64,000 nucleotides of DNA from NCBI GenBank assembly GCA_949710005.1, contig OX453278.1, positions 3,700,001 through 3,764,000 on the forward strand, written 5' to 3'. Positions 19,880-30,859 of this stretch are shown here, piece by piece. This DNA comes from Ricordea florida (taxonomy: Eukaryota > Cnidaria > Anthozoa > Corallimorpharia > Ricordeidae). Each line of letters starts with the position of its first letter. Within the stretch, counting starts at the first letter, position 1. The notes under the pieces are model-generated. The model ran no database searches. It was not told the origin of the DNA and saw nothing but the letters and a program-made list of their open reading frames with translations. Position numbers and translations under genes: made by a program.

Positions 19880-21523
19880 TCAACATGTGTGATCCTGATA
19901 GTATGCCATTACATCACCAACAGTTAAGAGAATGTTGGAAGATGCTCCATCAATTTTCTCTTTGAGGAAACCTTTAAGAATAAGGCAGTATATGAATTTT
20001 ACCAACAGCTTTCTTCCTGGTAAAAATTCCTTAGCCTTGCAATAACTGGTAAGTTTTTACAAACCATTAGTTAAGATCTCAGCTGATGCAGATCCCATTA
20101 AAACTCGAGAAAGCAAAGTAACAGTCACTTTTCCATGGCCAAGTAGTGGCTGCATTTCTATCAGACAGTGGATGACAATTTTGGCAAGTTCTGTCTTGTC
20201 GCTTTGTATTTCCTCTGCTACAGGTCCTCTTGTGCACACATCACATGCCTCCTCACAAGGGATTGAATCATCTTCCCCAAAATATGATAGTAGACCCACT
20301 TGCCTACACACATTAGAGTTATAAAAGAAATAGCTGGATTGATTGAGTTTATTGTACCTTTCATTTCTGTTACCTTCATCTTGAATTTTGCTGATGTTAT
20401 GCAGATGAAAAGACCGGTTTTCAAATTTGAACAAAGCAATGCATGTTGCAGGATTTCTGTCTCTCCTAGCCCTGCCAATTTCCTGGTTATAGTCTTCAAG
20501 GCATTCTGGGAATATTAGGTGAATGACAAATCGTACATCTTCGTTATTGATTCCCATTCCAAAGCACTTTGTTGCACACATAACTTTGGCATTGCCATTG
20601 CTCCACAGTTCTTCATGTTTCTTTCTGTCAGTATCACTTAGGGTGCCATGGACATATGTGACACTTATGTTGTGTTTCTTTAGCTCTTGAGCCATGTCCA
20701 CTGCATCCTGACGCCTTGCACAGTAAACAATTCCACAACTATTCTGAAATTTCTCCTGTAGTATTGTGGCCACTTGTTTCTTTGCATTGTCTTTCTTTTC
20801 TTGCACTTCAATAAACAGGTTCTCTCTCATAAAAGATGTCTTGATTACAGTACACTGCTGGAGTTTTAAGCTGTTAATAACTACCTGCAAAGTATGGGGT
20901 GTTGCTGTTCCAGTAAAAGCTGCCATTGCAGTTCCAAACTTTTTTAGTTCTCCTAGTCTTGTGAAATCTGGTCTGAAGCCAACTCCCCAGGAATCGATTC
21001 AATGAGCTTCATCAATGGCAATGAAGGCCAGCCTGCTATTGCCTCTCCAGTTAGATAAGACATTTTGAAGTCTTCCATTAAAAATACATTCTGGACTAGT
21101 AAAAAGCATAACATATTGGGACCTAAACCGAGTAAGACTGTGAAATACAAAATCCATCTCTGTGTCTGTGAGTGAAGAGTTAAAGTAAAAGGCAGACACA
21201 CCTTTTTCCCTCAGAGCAGCAACCTGCTCTTCCATTAAAAATTTTAGAGGTTTAATAATGACAGTTAGACCTTGCTTAATTATGGAAGCAATAGTAAAAA
21301 TTAAGCTTTTGCCTCCCCCAGTAGGCATCAATATTACACAATCTTTGCCCTCGACTATGGCTTGGATGGCCTGTTGTTGTCCCTCACGGAAGGAATCATA
21401 TCCGAAAACTGTCTTCATGACATGGAGAGGTTCATCTTCTTTAGACACAGCATCTGGAACCCCTTGCATAATTCCAGCATGAACTGGCTGGGTTTCAGGT
21501 GCAGGAGTAGGTAGTGGACTTGC
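19880..21523 (-). pseudogene. RecQ-type SF2 DNA helicase, broken
   Basis: ATP-dependent 3'-5' DNA helicase of the RecQ family, reading leftwards. An acceptor (GTAGTTTCAG) precedes the first exon seen. Motifs in order: FREGQQQAIQAI (motif 0), MPTGGGKSL (Walker A), IDEAH (Walker B), AAFTGTATP (motif III), GIVYCARRQDAV (IV), KCFGMGINNEDVRFVIH (V), QEIGRARRD (VI, where GRAGRD is usual), four zinc-binding Cys, then a winged-helix RQC-like part to the TGA at 19880-19882. Two in-frame stops break it: a TGA right after DEAH (20999-21001), where RecQ proteins have Cys, and a TAA at 20057-20059. It is therefore inactive as read. Its location opposite a transposase-like gene suggests an element-borne helicase rather than a host RecQ. 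Confidence 0.82.
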
Positions 21524-22189
21524 CTGAAACTACAATTTAAATAGCAGACAAAAGATTATGTTTGCCACATGAAGCAGTTCTTTTGAAGATGGTGAAGGCA
21601 TTTTTAGGGGGGGGGGGCATGGCAGTGGCTGATTTCAACAAGAAAATTGGCCAAAAAGAATAGAATATATCTGGGCAAACAGAGGTTAATTTTAATTAAT
21701 TTGCTGGTCAATGTTCTCCTGTTATCAGTGAATTGTAACACATAGGTAATGAGAATTAAAGAGATGATCGCCAATGATGAATATTTACTTATGTCTTGAT
21801 GTGTATACAAGTTCTCCCAACTAGTACTCATGAAAATGTTTGAGACCAGTAAGGATAATTTGTGAAATGGTGTTTTTTAATTTCTTTAAAAGTACGTCTT
21901 AATTTTAAATACTAGTGTTAGGATAGAATTTTACAGCACTCACCCATGGGAGTCAGAAAATAATCTTGTCTTTATGGGTAAAAATTGTATGTTTTAGGTG
22001 CAGTTCTGAAAGTCTCAAAATTCTACTCTGCATGTGTATGCTAATTTAGTTAATAGTTAAAATGAAAGAATAAAAATTTAAAACATCCAACAACAAACAG
22101 AATGCATTGGTTTATTCTATGGTATGTCTTTCATATTTTCATCCACAATTAAATTTGGAGTGGGACAGACAATTACCCCATTTATCTTT

Positions 22190-22440
22190 CTAGCTACCTT
22201 TTTATGAAACGACTGGCTTCTGCATAGATTTTTTCCTTATTTCGCCACAAGGCAAATGTTGACTCCAACCACTTGTTCTTCACGGCAACTGTTACAGGTT
22301 TATTTCCAGCCTCCAGCCAGTTCAATACTCCTTTATGCCAAAGGTATTAAGGCCAAACAGCTTTGCTGCCTCTTTCTCGTGTGTTGCCACTTAAAGGCAA
22401 AACATTCATCATTGAATTCAATGGTGAATGATTCATAATG
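22190..22440 (-). pseudogene. Possible HTH DNA-binding remnant upstream of the helicase
   Basis: The minus strand reads FTIEFNDECFAFK, then after a frameshift THEKEAAKLFGLNTFGIK, then after another GVLNWLEAGNKPVTVAVKNK and on to EASRFIKR and a stop. The spacing of aromatic, AAK-FG and Trp positions recalls brinker/pogo-like helix-turn-helix domains. It could be a 5' exon of the helicase or a third gene of the element. Confidence 0.3.
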
Positions 22441-23075
22441 AGCTGAATTCTGGATTGTTATAGAAGACAGGTGATCAGCGAGTTTAATAATGCAACGTTA
22501 AAGATGAAAATTATTGAAGTTGAAGTTATAAAATGTGACTGTTAAGTATTTTTGGTGTTTGTGCAATAAAATAATAAATGGAATAGTTTATAAGTTTTCA
22601 AGGGGATTTCGAGAAAATAAAGACTATTTACAAGACTGAATCTGACACATCAACGAATCAACCATTCCTGAGCTTTATTTAAAACAAGAAAACAGGAAAT
22701 TTAATACATATATCTTACATGTGGTATTTTTGTGCTGCTTTTAAGAGAATATTTTGGTACGGATTGTTGTTTATACACGAAAAGCCTTTCAACTGAAGCT
22801 TAAATTTATCGAATTTGATTTTTCTGCTGAACAGAAAGCTCCTTTTTACAGCAATATTTTTCTTACAGGAAATATATCAGCGATTTGATCGAGTACATTT
22901 CAAAATACACATGAAAAACATTTATTTGGTCGAGGAAAAATATAACCTAATAAGCTTAGTTTAGCAGCACTGCAAGGAAATTTCGTACTCGACAATCAAT
23001 GAATTTAACAACACTTCAAAGAAAACTCACTTGTTCTCTTCTCTTTTGAGACAGACTCAATAAGTTGTTCAGAGT
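22441..23075. other. Gene-free A/T-rich stretch
   Basis: No coding or structured feature recognised. The right end of the putative large transposon probably lies in this interval or just to its left. Confidence 0.5.
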
Positions 23076-23605
23076 GAACAGTGCTGTACCGTGGTAATGT
23101 TTTTCACTATACAGTGTGGTTCTAACGTTTTCATCTGTGGATCAAACCATACGGTGTGACCATTCTTTGGAAAGCTACTGAACAGTGCTGTACCGTGGTA
23201 ATGTTTGTTTCACTCTACAGTGTGGTTCTAACGTTTTCATCTGTGGATCAAACCATGCAGTGTGACCATTTTTTGTAAAGCTACTGAACAGTACTGTACC
23301 GTGGTACTGTTTGTTTTACTATACAGTGTGGCTCTAACGTTTTCATCTCTGGATCAAAACATGAAGAGTGCATGCCATTCTTTAGAAAGGTACTGAACAG
23401 TACTGTACTGTGGTACTGTTTGTTTTACTATACAGTGTGGTTCTAACTTTTTCATCTGTGGATCAAACCATGCAGTGTGGCTATTCTTTGTAAAGTTACT
23501 GAACAGTACTGTACTGTAATACCGTTTGTTTTACTATACAGTGTGGTTGTAACATTTTCGTCTGTGGATCAAACCATGCAGTGTGATCATTCAGTGTGAT
23601 AACGT
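23076..23605. repeat. 106-bp satellite array A (5 copies)
   Basis: Units begin GAACAGTRCTGTAC at 23076, 23180, 23286, 23395 and 23501 (period 104-109). Each contains CTATACAGTGTGGTTCTAAC and GTGGATCAAACCATGCAGTG. The same unit forms array B inside the Cys-loop receptor gene at 60886-61350. Confidence 0.92.
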
Positions 23606-24330
23606 TTGTTCTGCTATGTTTCCGTGACAGCAGTGAAACCAAAGAGCTAATATAATCCACTCTTAGAAAGACACCAGTCAGAGGTTCCTTTGCATAGTTC
23701 TCTGTAGTGTTTCATGATAAGTGGGGACTTGTAATTTCTTCTTAAATTTCAACTTGATACCCTATAGAGGGAATTTGTTGATGGAACTACCTATAACGGA
23801 AATCATTTGATAAGTGCCCCTATCAAGTACAGAGGGCCTTCTTCGCTTACAAACATTATGGCTAGGGCATCTAAAAGATAATGATGCTGCGGCACATTCT
23901 GTTGATACTGACATAGTTTAGGCAGTGATCCATCTCCCTGCGTGTCCCAAGACTTGTTAAAGCACCTTTAATTCTCAAAACCGTCACAAATTTTCGCGTT
24001 ACGAAAAGTGGTTTAAGATACCCCTACTACTCCCCACCGAAAAAAAAAATTTGAATTCCACAAGTACGAAGGAAAATTAAAACCACATTAGGTCCAGGTT
24101 TGTTTAGTTTTATTTTCAGTCATTGACGCTAATCGGTCTAAAGGTATTAGTTTTCGAGGTTCTTAGTTTTCTTAATTTCCCAAATCATGGGCAAAATGTT
24201 TCCTCTAGAACGCACAAAATTCCTTTCTGTTTATTACTACAGTTAACTATTATGGTGTAATGAAGTCATTGAGGTTTACATCGTCGTCTGCAGGAAAAGA
24301 AAAGTAACGATTATGTAACCTAAAATCTGT
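23606..24330. other. Gene-free stretch
   Basis: No gene or recognisable element seen between the satellite and the duplicated block at 24397. Confidence 0.5.
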
Positions 24331-24396
24331 CCTGGTGTTTATCAACTTCATGCATGGTGACGCATCGATGGCGAGGTGTGACTATGTTTCAGTGGA

Positions 24397-24810
24397 TATA
24401 AAACGATACATATCAACCTCCCCTTTACCAGATTGGGAAAATCGAAAGATGTGGAATTTGTTGGAGCAAAAAGCTGACTTATGTTTGGACATAAAACGAT
24501 ACACATCAATCTCCCCTTTACCGATTCCCGAAAATCGAAAGATGCGAAAATTGTAGAGGGTCTCCCAGGGGTTTTGGGGAACAAGGGAACATTGGCAAAA
24601 TATCGAAGGAAACAAGGGAACATTAGCCAATTTTTGGGAACAGGGGAACAAAATTCGAAACATTACAGTACGAAAACATTCTGAAAATGTGTGGGAACAC
24701 ATTCTGAAAATGTGTGGGAACATGGGAACATAGGGCAATTTTGGAAGGGAACAAGGACCCCCCCCCCCCCCCCTCCTGGGAGACCCTCATTATAGGAGCA
24801 AAAAGCTGAC
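24397..24810. repeat. 93-bp direct duplication, second copy split by a MITE
   Basis: The segment with AAAACGATACATATCAACCT...GGAGCAAAAAGCTGACTTAT at 24397-24485 recurs at 24490-24555 and resumes after the MITE at about 24795-24810. The undisturbed first copy shows what the target looked like before insertion. Confidence 0.78.
24556..24788. mobile_element. MITE with GAGGGTCTCCCAGG TIRs (233 bp)
   Basis: Terminal inverted repeat GAGGGTCTCCCAGG at the left and CCTGGGAGACCCTC at the right. The flanks ATTGTA and ATTATA look like a 6-bp target-site duplication with one change. The interior has repeated GGGAACA/GGGAACAAGG motifs, a 25-bp direct repeat (CATTCTGAAAATGTGTGGGA) and a poly-C tract. Non-coding. 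Confidence 0.75.
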
Positions 24811-25479
24811 TTATAAATTCTGAACTGGTACGCATTAAATGTCTCTAGAGTGTTGACAGACTGTACGTGTCGAGGATGCGTCCATCGCGATGTGTGAAAA
24901 TGCTGAAGCTTTAGCTTAAATTCAATTTTGGATAAATGATCGCAGCAGATGAGAATTAGCTTGTTCTACGGTTCAGTCTGGTTTGTTTTAATTATTCTAC
25001 AAGCTTTAGTACCGACAATTTCTCTGCATTTAAGAATTCGACCAAGAAGGCGAGACTGCTACGAAATGACACACTAAGTTTTAAATTAAGATGTCACAAT
25101 TCATCGTCCAGATTTACAAACTTTCACTGAAATCCACGCGAAAAAGGACGCCGGTGCGACGGTATGACATCCTCATGCTTTTCTGACACAATGCATTCTG
25201 GTAAAAAGTGCCGCTAAGAGCTCTGGTAAAAACTGTGGTTAAATGCAAGACATTCTGGTAAAAGTGTGGTTAAATGAAATTAATGCACTCAAGATGGTAA
25301 AAAGTGATGAGTTCGAGAATTCGTCGTACCAGTACCTTATATATCTCTCTTAAATCCTGATTATGTTGCTGCTCGCTGGCTGCGCCCGCTCCGCAGCAGT
25401 TAACGTGATGAACGTTTCTGTCGTAGAGATCCACAGTATTAAACCAAGACTGATATACTGATCTAGTAAGTAAGAGAAG

Positions 25480-28074
25480 AAAGGATTTGGAAAGCGAATC
25501 TCTCGAAATGGTGTGTGTGGAAATCTGTCCAGATAAAGCAAGGAACAGTATTTTTGGAGTGGTGTACAAGCCGCCAATTATGAATCCGGAAAACTTTTTA
25601 TCAAGTTTTAAGCAAGACGTTCTTGAAAGGCTGACCGATGAAGCGAATAAGGATATTATTATGATGGGCGATTTTAACGCTGATGTTATTGCATCAAAAC
25701 CCTGTAAATATACATGCAACCAGACTTCACGGCTTGAGTCAACTTGTCAAACAGCCCACTCGCGTAACAGAGCACACAAAGACAGCAATTGACCTAGTAT
25801 TTGTAAATAATTTGCATCGCATTGTTTCACATGGAGTACAAGATTTCGCAGCCAGTGATCATTCTGTTGTCTTCGCTGTTAAAAAAGCTGGAGTTTGCAA
25901 GGCCCATGCGGAAATTCGCGAAGTGAGGTCATTTAAGCGCTACAACAAAGAAAAGTTTCGCAGTGAGGTGGCTGGTATTCCCTGGAGCGTTGTTGAGTCA
26001 TTCGATGATCTGAATGATGCCGTTTCTGCTTGGAACACTCTTTTTGTCAATGTCGCCAATCGTCATGCACCTATCAAAAAGCTGAGAACGAAGCGTGCAA
26101 TAAAGCCGTGGATCACAAAGGAACTGAAAGATGTAATGGCTGAGAGAGACTATGCGTATAAAGTCGCCAAAAGATCGGGAGGTAAACAAGAAATGTGGGA
26201 CAATTATCGCAAGTTAAAGAACTTAACTAACAGGAAAATCAAGGCGACTGAGGCTTTGTATTACAAGAAACTAATTGAATCCGCCCAAGGCCCTAAAGAG
26301 ATGTGGCGCACGTTGAATTCAGCTTTGGGAAATGAGAAAATGGATAATTTGACATTTCAATTGCAGGAAGGTGAACGTATTATATCAGAACCTAAAGCTG
26401 TTGCCTCTAAATTCAACAAGTTCTTTGCAACCATTGGATGTCGCATTGCCAAAAAATTGTTCTTCATATCAAAGGATGCCCGGAAGAAATACGAATCTGC
26501 TGTCCAAACTGATGATGATAATATATGCGAACTTCAATGCGTCAGTTCTAAAGTTGTCTCTAAGATTTAGCACTCATTGAAGGTCAACAAGGCAGCTGGA
26601 CTAGACAAAATACCGGCAAGGTTAGTGAGAGATGCCGAAGCGGAGCTTGTTCCCTCAATAACATATCTCATTAATAAATCGATCACAGACGCAACTGTCC
26701 CTGCCTTGTGGAAGGTTGCACGTGTAACCCCTCTGTATAAAGCTGAGGACAAACTTTTGGTTGAAAACTATAGACCTATTTCTGTGCTGCCGGTTCTAAG
26801 TAAGTTTTGGAGAGAGTGATACACACGCAAATGAGTGCTTATCTAGATCACTTGAGCTGGTTATACAAACATCAGTACGGATTTAGACGTGGGCGTAGTA
26901 CGGCACAAGCGGTTGGTCAACTAAACAACTCTGTGCTTGATGCCATTGATGGAGGAAAAGTCGCTGGTATGCTATTTCTCGATATATCCAAGGCATTCGA
27001 CTCTATAAATCACAAGATACTCCTGGGAAAGCTTGAACACATCGGGCTAGCAGCAAGGAGTCTGAGATGGTTTAAATCGTATCTTGCAGACAGACGGCAA
27101 TGCGTGTATATAAACGGGGAGGTATCAGAGACTCGCCCTATTGACTTGGGTGTTCCACAAGGAAGTATCCTAGGCCCGCTTCTATTTAATGTTTACATTA
27201 ACAGCTTGTCAGCTGCTGTAACGAAGAGTGAACTCATATTGTATGCGGATGATGCTGTTTTGGTAGTTGCTGCGTCGACACCCCAAGAGCTTAATGATGC
27301 CCTTCGACATGACTTCACCCTTATCTCCGACTGGTATACCGACAACAAATTAACGCTTAATGTAAAGAAGACCAAATTGATACTTTCAGGTAGCAAGACA
27401 ATGTTGTCTCCGTTTAATGACTTTCAGTTTTCTGCTGATGAAGGGCAAATAAATCGTGTTTCATCTCAGTTTTAAGTATCTAGGTGTATTACTGGATGAG
27501 AAATGGAAATGGAAGATGCACGTCAATAGCCTCTTACAAAAATTAGGACATCGCCTTTCAGTCTTCAATCGAATCTATCATATGCTGGATCAGAAAAGTC
27601 TCACAGCATATTTTAGGCCTTGTCCTACCACACCTAGATTACGCAGATATTGTCTGGGGTGACCAGCCTGGTCTTACAACACAGATGAAACAATTACAAT
27701 CTTTTCAAAATCGCTCTGCGAAGAAGATCGTGAAGTCGAAAGTGTCATCAGCAGAGGCCCTGACGTCGTTGCGGTGGGTGTCTTTACATGCGAGGCGGTT
27801 CGGACATCGGTGTTGTGTTGCACAAGATGCAATGAAAGGTAGCATCCTCGAGAATTTCGGTGTATTCAGATCCACCATGAACCAACAACACGGTTATAAT
27901 ACCCGAAATGGCTACATGCCCAAAGTCAGTAGGCCAAGAGCGGAATGGGGAAAAAGCAAAACGTATTATAAAGCCATTAACGACTGGGCCACGCTACCAA
28001 GTGCTTTAAAGAAACTGATGCCGAAAACTATTTTTAAATACAAACTGAAACAGTTCTTATTAAACCATTTTTAA
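25480..28074 (+). pseudogene. LINE copy 2: endonuclease end and reverse transcriptase, broken
   Basis: 5'-truncated non-LTR retrotransposon. It opens within the apurinic endonuclease (FGVVYKPP, GDFNAD) and continues after a frameshift near 25700 with its last block (FVNNLHRIV, AASDHSVV). A linker rich in Lys/Arg follows, then a stop at 26568. RT fingers come next (KAAGLDKIPARLV, YRPISVLPVLSKF), a frameshift near 26812, palm A (FLDISKAFDSINHKIL), GVPQGSILGPLLF, catalytic YADD (LILYADDAVLVV), a shift near 27470, the thumb (YLGVLLDEKWKWK), and a shift near 27620. It ends with WGDQPG, HGYNTRNGYMPK and a TAA near 28072. It is a different family from LINE copies 1 and 3. Its clade is probably CR1/Jockey-like by motif style. 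Inactive. Confidence 0.92.
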
Positions 28075-28287
28075 CCTTAGTTAGTAGTATGTTAATCTCT
28101 TGTTCTAGTTTTTAGTCTTAGTTAGCTATAGTTTTAGATATTTTTAGTTTTTATTACCACATAGGTTTTGTCCTTTTTATTGTACTCTTAGATTTTAATG
28201 TATTTTAAAGGTTTGACATTTATTTTCTCAGAGGACCCTCCTGAAAACCACCTCTAGGTGATTGGAGGCCTCCTCTTAAAATATTAT

Positions 28288-28333
<46 letters not shown>

Positions 28334-28334
28334 C
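28075..28334 (+). other. LINE copy 2 3' UTR with (ATT)n tail
   Basis: T-rich UTR with a small hairpin (CACCTCTAGGTG, 28249-28260), ending in about 15 ATT units at 28288-28334. Simple-repeat tails of this kind are usual for CR1/L2-type LINEs. Confidence 0.7.
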
Positions 28335-29345
28335 GCAAGTCACACGCCCAACATCGTTACGTGCAACTACGCACATATCTGCGTGTGATCGGCCTTTCTT
28401 TATTAGAAACGCCAATTATCTCTGCAACTTATCGCATTAAAGCGTATTTTGTACTTCCTCAAAACTTATTTCTTTGATTCTGAACATGTATTTCACGATG
28501 GACTGGAATTCCTTTTATGTTGTTTGTGCAAACATATCAAGAGGAGGTTGGACACGGCGCGCAAACTATTATGATCATATCATCAAATCTGTTGATGTCC
28601 AATCGACGTCGAGGACACATCTTAAGTTGCTTGAAACTCATAATTTACGATCCAAAGAAAATAGAAGCTACTAAACCAGCTACTGTTAAAAGTCAAAGTC
28701 ATTAAAACCTTAGAAATAGTCACATAGCTTTAATAGTAAAGTATATTTTTATACATTGGACTCCTCGGAATAATTTCCGAGTCAAACTCAGACTTGACAG
28801 TTTCAGGCCGCCTTGTTAATTATAATTTCTAGTGCTACACCAATTATGAATATTTAAAGAGCTGAATTGAATTGTAGACATACTTGAAAGCCTCTTACAA
28901 ATCCTACAAGGAATGAGCAGTCTCTTGGTGAAAAGTACCAGGGTAGCTTTCACTGTATAGTAGTTGATAATCAGTGTACTTTCGGCCGTAGGAACTTCCC
29001 GTGATTCGCCATTACACCATGCCACGTGCTCTTTGTTTGTTGCACGCATGTGAATGACGTCAGTCGTCACGCATGCGTGTTAAGGACCTAACTACGATTT
29101 CTGGGACTGAACCCAAAAAAAAGTGAAGCCGGAATTTCAACTCGGGCTTTAGTGGGCTATAGTGGCTCGTTCCACTAGCGGGCAAGATCAGGTGAATCCT
29201 GAGTTCTAATTTGCTACCCGAGCGGGCAAGATGCAACGTGCCCGCTCGGGATTTCCCGATTTCTCCCGCGAAACAAGACAAAGGAAAATGGCCATATAAT
29301 AAATCCTTTGTTGACCGAGCTTGTTCAGTCAAGAGGGGGGTTGCC
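28335..29345. other. Gene-free stretch with a GC-rich inverted motif
   Basis: No gene recognised. At about 29216-29248 CCCGAGCGGGCA and TGCCCGCTCGGG form a short perfect hairpin, within a probable repetitive fragment (29090-29300). Confidence 0.5.
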
Positions 29346-30000
29346 CAATACTCCGACAAATTTATGCAATGCATTGTATTTAACAAATAAAGAAGCCTAA
29401 GCCGTGTATTACACCGTGATAAAACACGACGGGCATTTGAGAACACGAGTGAAATGTGGAAAACACGAGCCGCAGGCGAGTGTTTTCCACATTTCTCGAG
29501 TGTTCTCAAATGCCCGGAGTGTTTTAATCACAGTGTAATACACGGCTTAGGCTTCTTTATTCGCTTTATGATATAGATTTTACACGCCGCGAGTAGAAAC
29601 AACAAAGCACACAGATCGACAAACCGACGCCATTGAACTGAACTTCTCGACTGTTTTCGCTTCTTCTTCTTTATTTGTTTTATTATTCTCAGCTTCAAAA
29701 CTTTCTGCTGCTTCGCAGTGAACTCCATCATGAATTTCTTCAAAGAAAATGTTTTTCGCCGTCTCTTACAGAATTGATGATTAGAGGTAATGGGGCGAAA
29801 AACAATAAAATACGCTTTTTCTATGTTTTATACTCTGATAAAAGATAGGTTTTTGACCAATCAGAGCGCGCGTAAGAACGTAGATATATTATAATGTATT
29901 ATATGGCCATAACCATAGTTCAACAATGCATTCTAGAACGACACAATACAACACAATGCATTTTAATACAATGCTGTGCATAAATTTGTCAGAGTATTGA
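29346..30000. mobile_element. Element with about 30-bp inverted ends enclosing a fold-back
   Basis: CAATACTCCGACAAATTTAT at 29346 is mirrored by ATAAATTTGTCAGAGTATTG ending at 29999. The interior contains the fold-back at 29385-29561, an (A/T)CACAATACAA-rich stretch and ACCAATCAGAGCGCGCG at 29857. No coding frame. Confidence 0.6.
29385..29561. repeat. 177-bp near-perfect fold-back
   Basis: The left arm AATAAAGAAGCCTAAGCCGT... (29385-29466) pairs with the right arm ...ACGGCTTAGGCTTCTTTATT (29480-29561) around a 13-14-nt G/C-rich loop. Only a few mismatches occur over about 82 bp of arm. Confidence 0.9.
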
Positions 30001-30118
30001 ACAAGTATGGTCAAGAGGGCCAGATATTGGTGTTGTTGGTCTTGAGAACTTGGCCAATATGTGGCCATTTTGATCTCACGCTTGCTCAACAACACATGCG
30101 TATAATAATAACTTATTA

Positions 30119-30312
30119 ATATAAATACTCAGGTGATTATACAAAATCGCGCCCTCTGATTGGTTCGCTATCTCAGATTATCAGCCGATAATCACCTCTA
30201 CGAACAAAATGGCTGCCAGTCGTTCGTGCGCTTTTGATGAAATAAAAATTTTTCATGTTGTACAATGTTTTTTCTTTTCTTTTTTTGAAATAATCACCTG
30301 TGTATTTATACT
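30119..30312. mobile_element. MITE of about 194 bp with CCAAT and ATGGCTGCC motifs
   Basis: ATAAATACTCAGGTGATTAT at the left pairs with the reverse complement of AATAATCACCTGTGTATTTA at the right. The interior has CTGATTGGTTCG (inverted CCAAT) about 50 bp before AAAATGGCTGCC. Non-coding beyond a short run of codons. Confidence 0.65.
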
Positions 30313-30318
30313 AAAACA

Positions 30319-30388
30319 ATTATTCGCCGAAGGCGAAGTGATTATCGGTGAATATTCACCGATAATCACTTCGCCTTCGCCGAATAAT
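30319..30388. repeat. 70-bp palindrome
   Basis: Centred at 30353/30354 on AATATT. ATTATTCGCCGAAGGCGAAG at the left mirrors the right arm with a single mismatched pair. It contains CCGATAATCACTTCGCC. It touches the MITE at 30119-30312 and may belong to the same family. Confidence 0.9.
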
Positions 30389-30859
30389 TTTTAAATAATG
30401 TAGTTACAGAGAACACCAACTTTTGGGGCGCCTTCTGCAGTTTTGTTTTGCTCTGCCTAATTTGTAGTCCACTTACCTACTATACAAGTAATACCAATGT
30501 GCACTTAAAATTCTGACACTCCGGTTTATTTAACAGATAATATTCGAAGCAAACGAATCGTTAACTACTTCCTCTATCGTTATGTTCTGTAAAAAAGATG
30601 CTCTAGTGTTATCTTATCTATGTTATGCATTTCAGTTGTGAATGTGTTCTAACTGGACTCGCTGAGGCCGTATTCGAGAACGTTGGGGCTCAAAAAGAGG
30701 TAACCAAGTCATCTCATGTCAAACGTTACATTAAGACAAACCAACAAAACTTTACACCGGTGGCTATTAACGATCTCTCTTCCATCTTGCTTCTAGGTTT
30801 TACAATGCATGCTGCACCAAGGAAAATTTCACAGGGCCGTTGATTACACAAAGAGCAAC

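Larger units (their letters stand above)
12562..22440. mobile_element. Decayed large DNA transposon (Academ-like, with RecQ-type helicase)
   Basis: Two convergent broken genes make up one block: a spliced transposase-like gene on the plus strand (12562-19392) and an SF2 RecQ-type helicase on the minus strand (21523-19880). Helicase-bearing members of the Academ DNA transposon superfamily are known from animals and fungi (AcademH), and the combination here fits that description. Terminal inverted repeats and a target-site duplication were searched for by eye and not found, so the borders given are only the outermost coding traces. The block was later interrupted at 14365-16055. A host gene pair that has decayed is the alternative. 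Confidence 0.5.

Noticed and set aside
25270-25719. 149-codon minus-strand frame
   Set aside because: It runs antisense to the LINE endonuclease, whose plus-strand motifs (GVVYKPP, GDFNAD) are unmistakable.
28286-28440. Tyr-rich and Leu-rich frames
   Set aside because: They are translations of the (ATT)n LINE tail.
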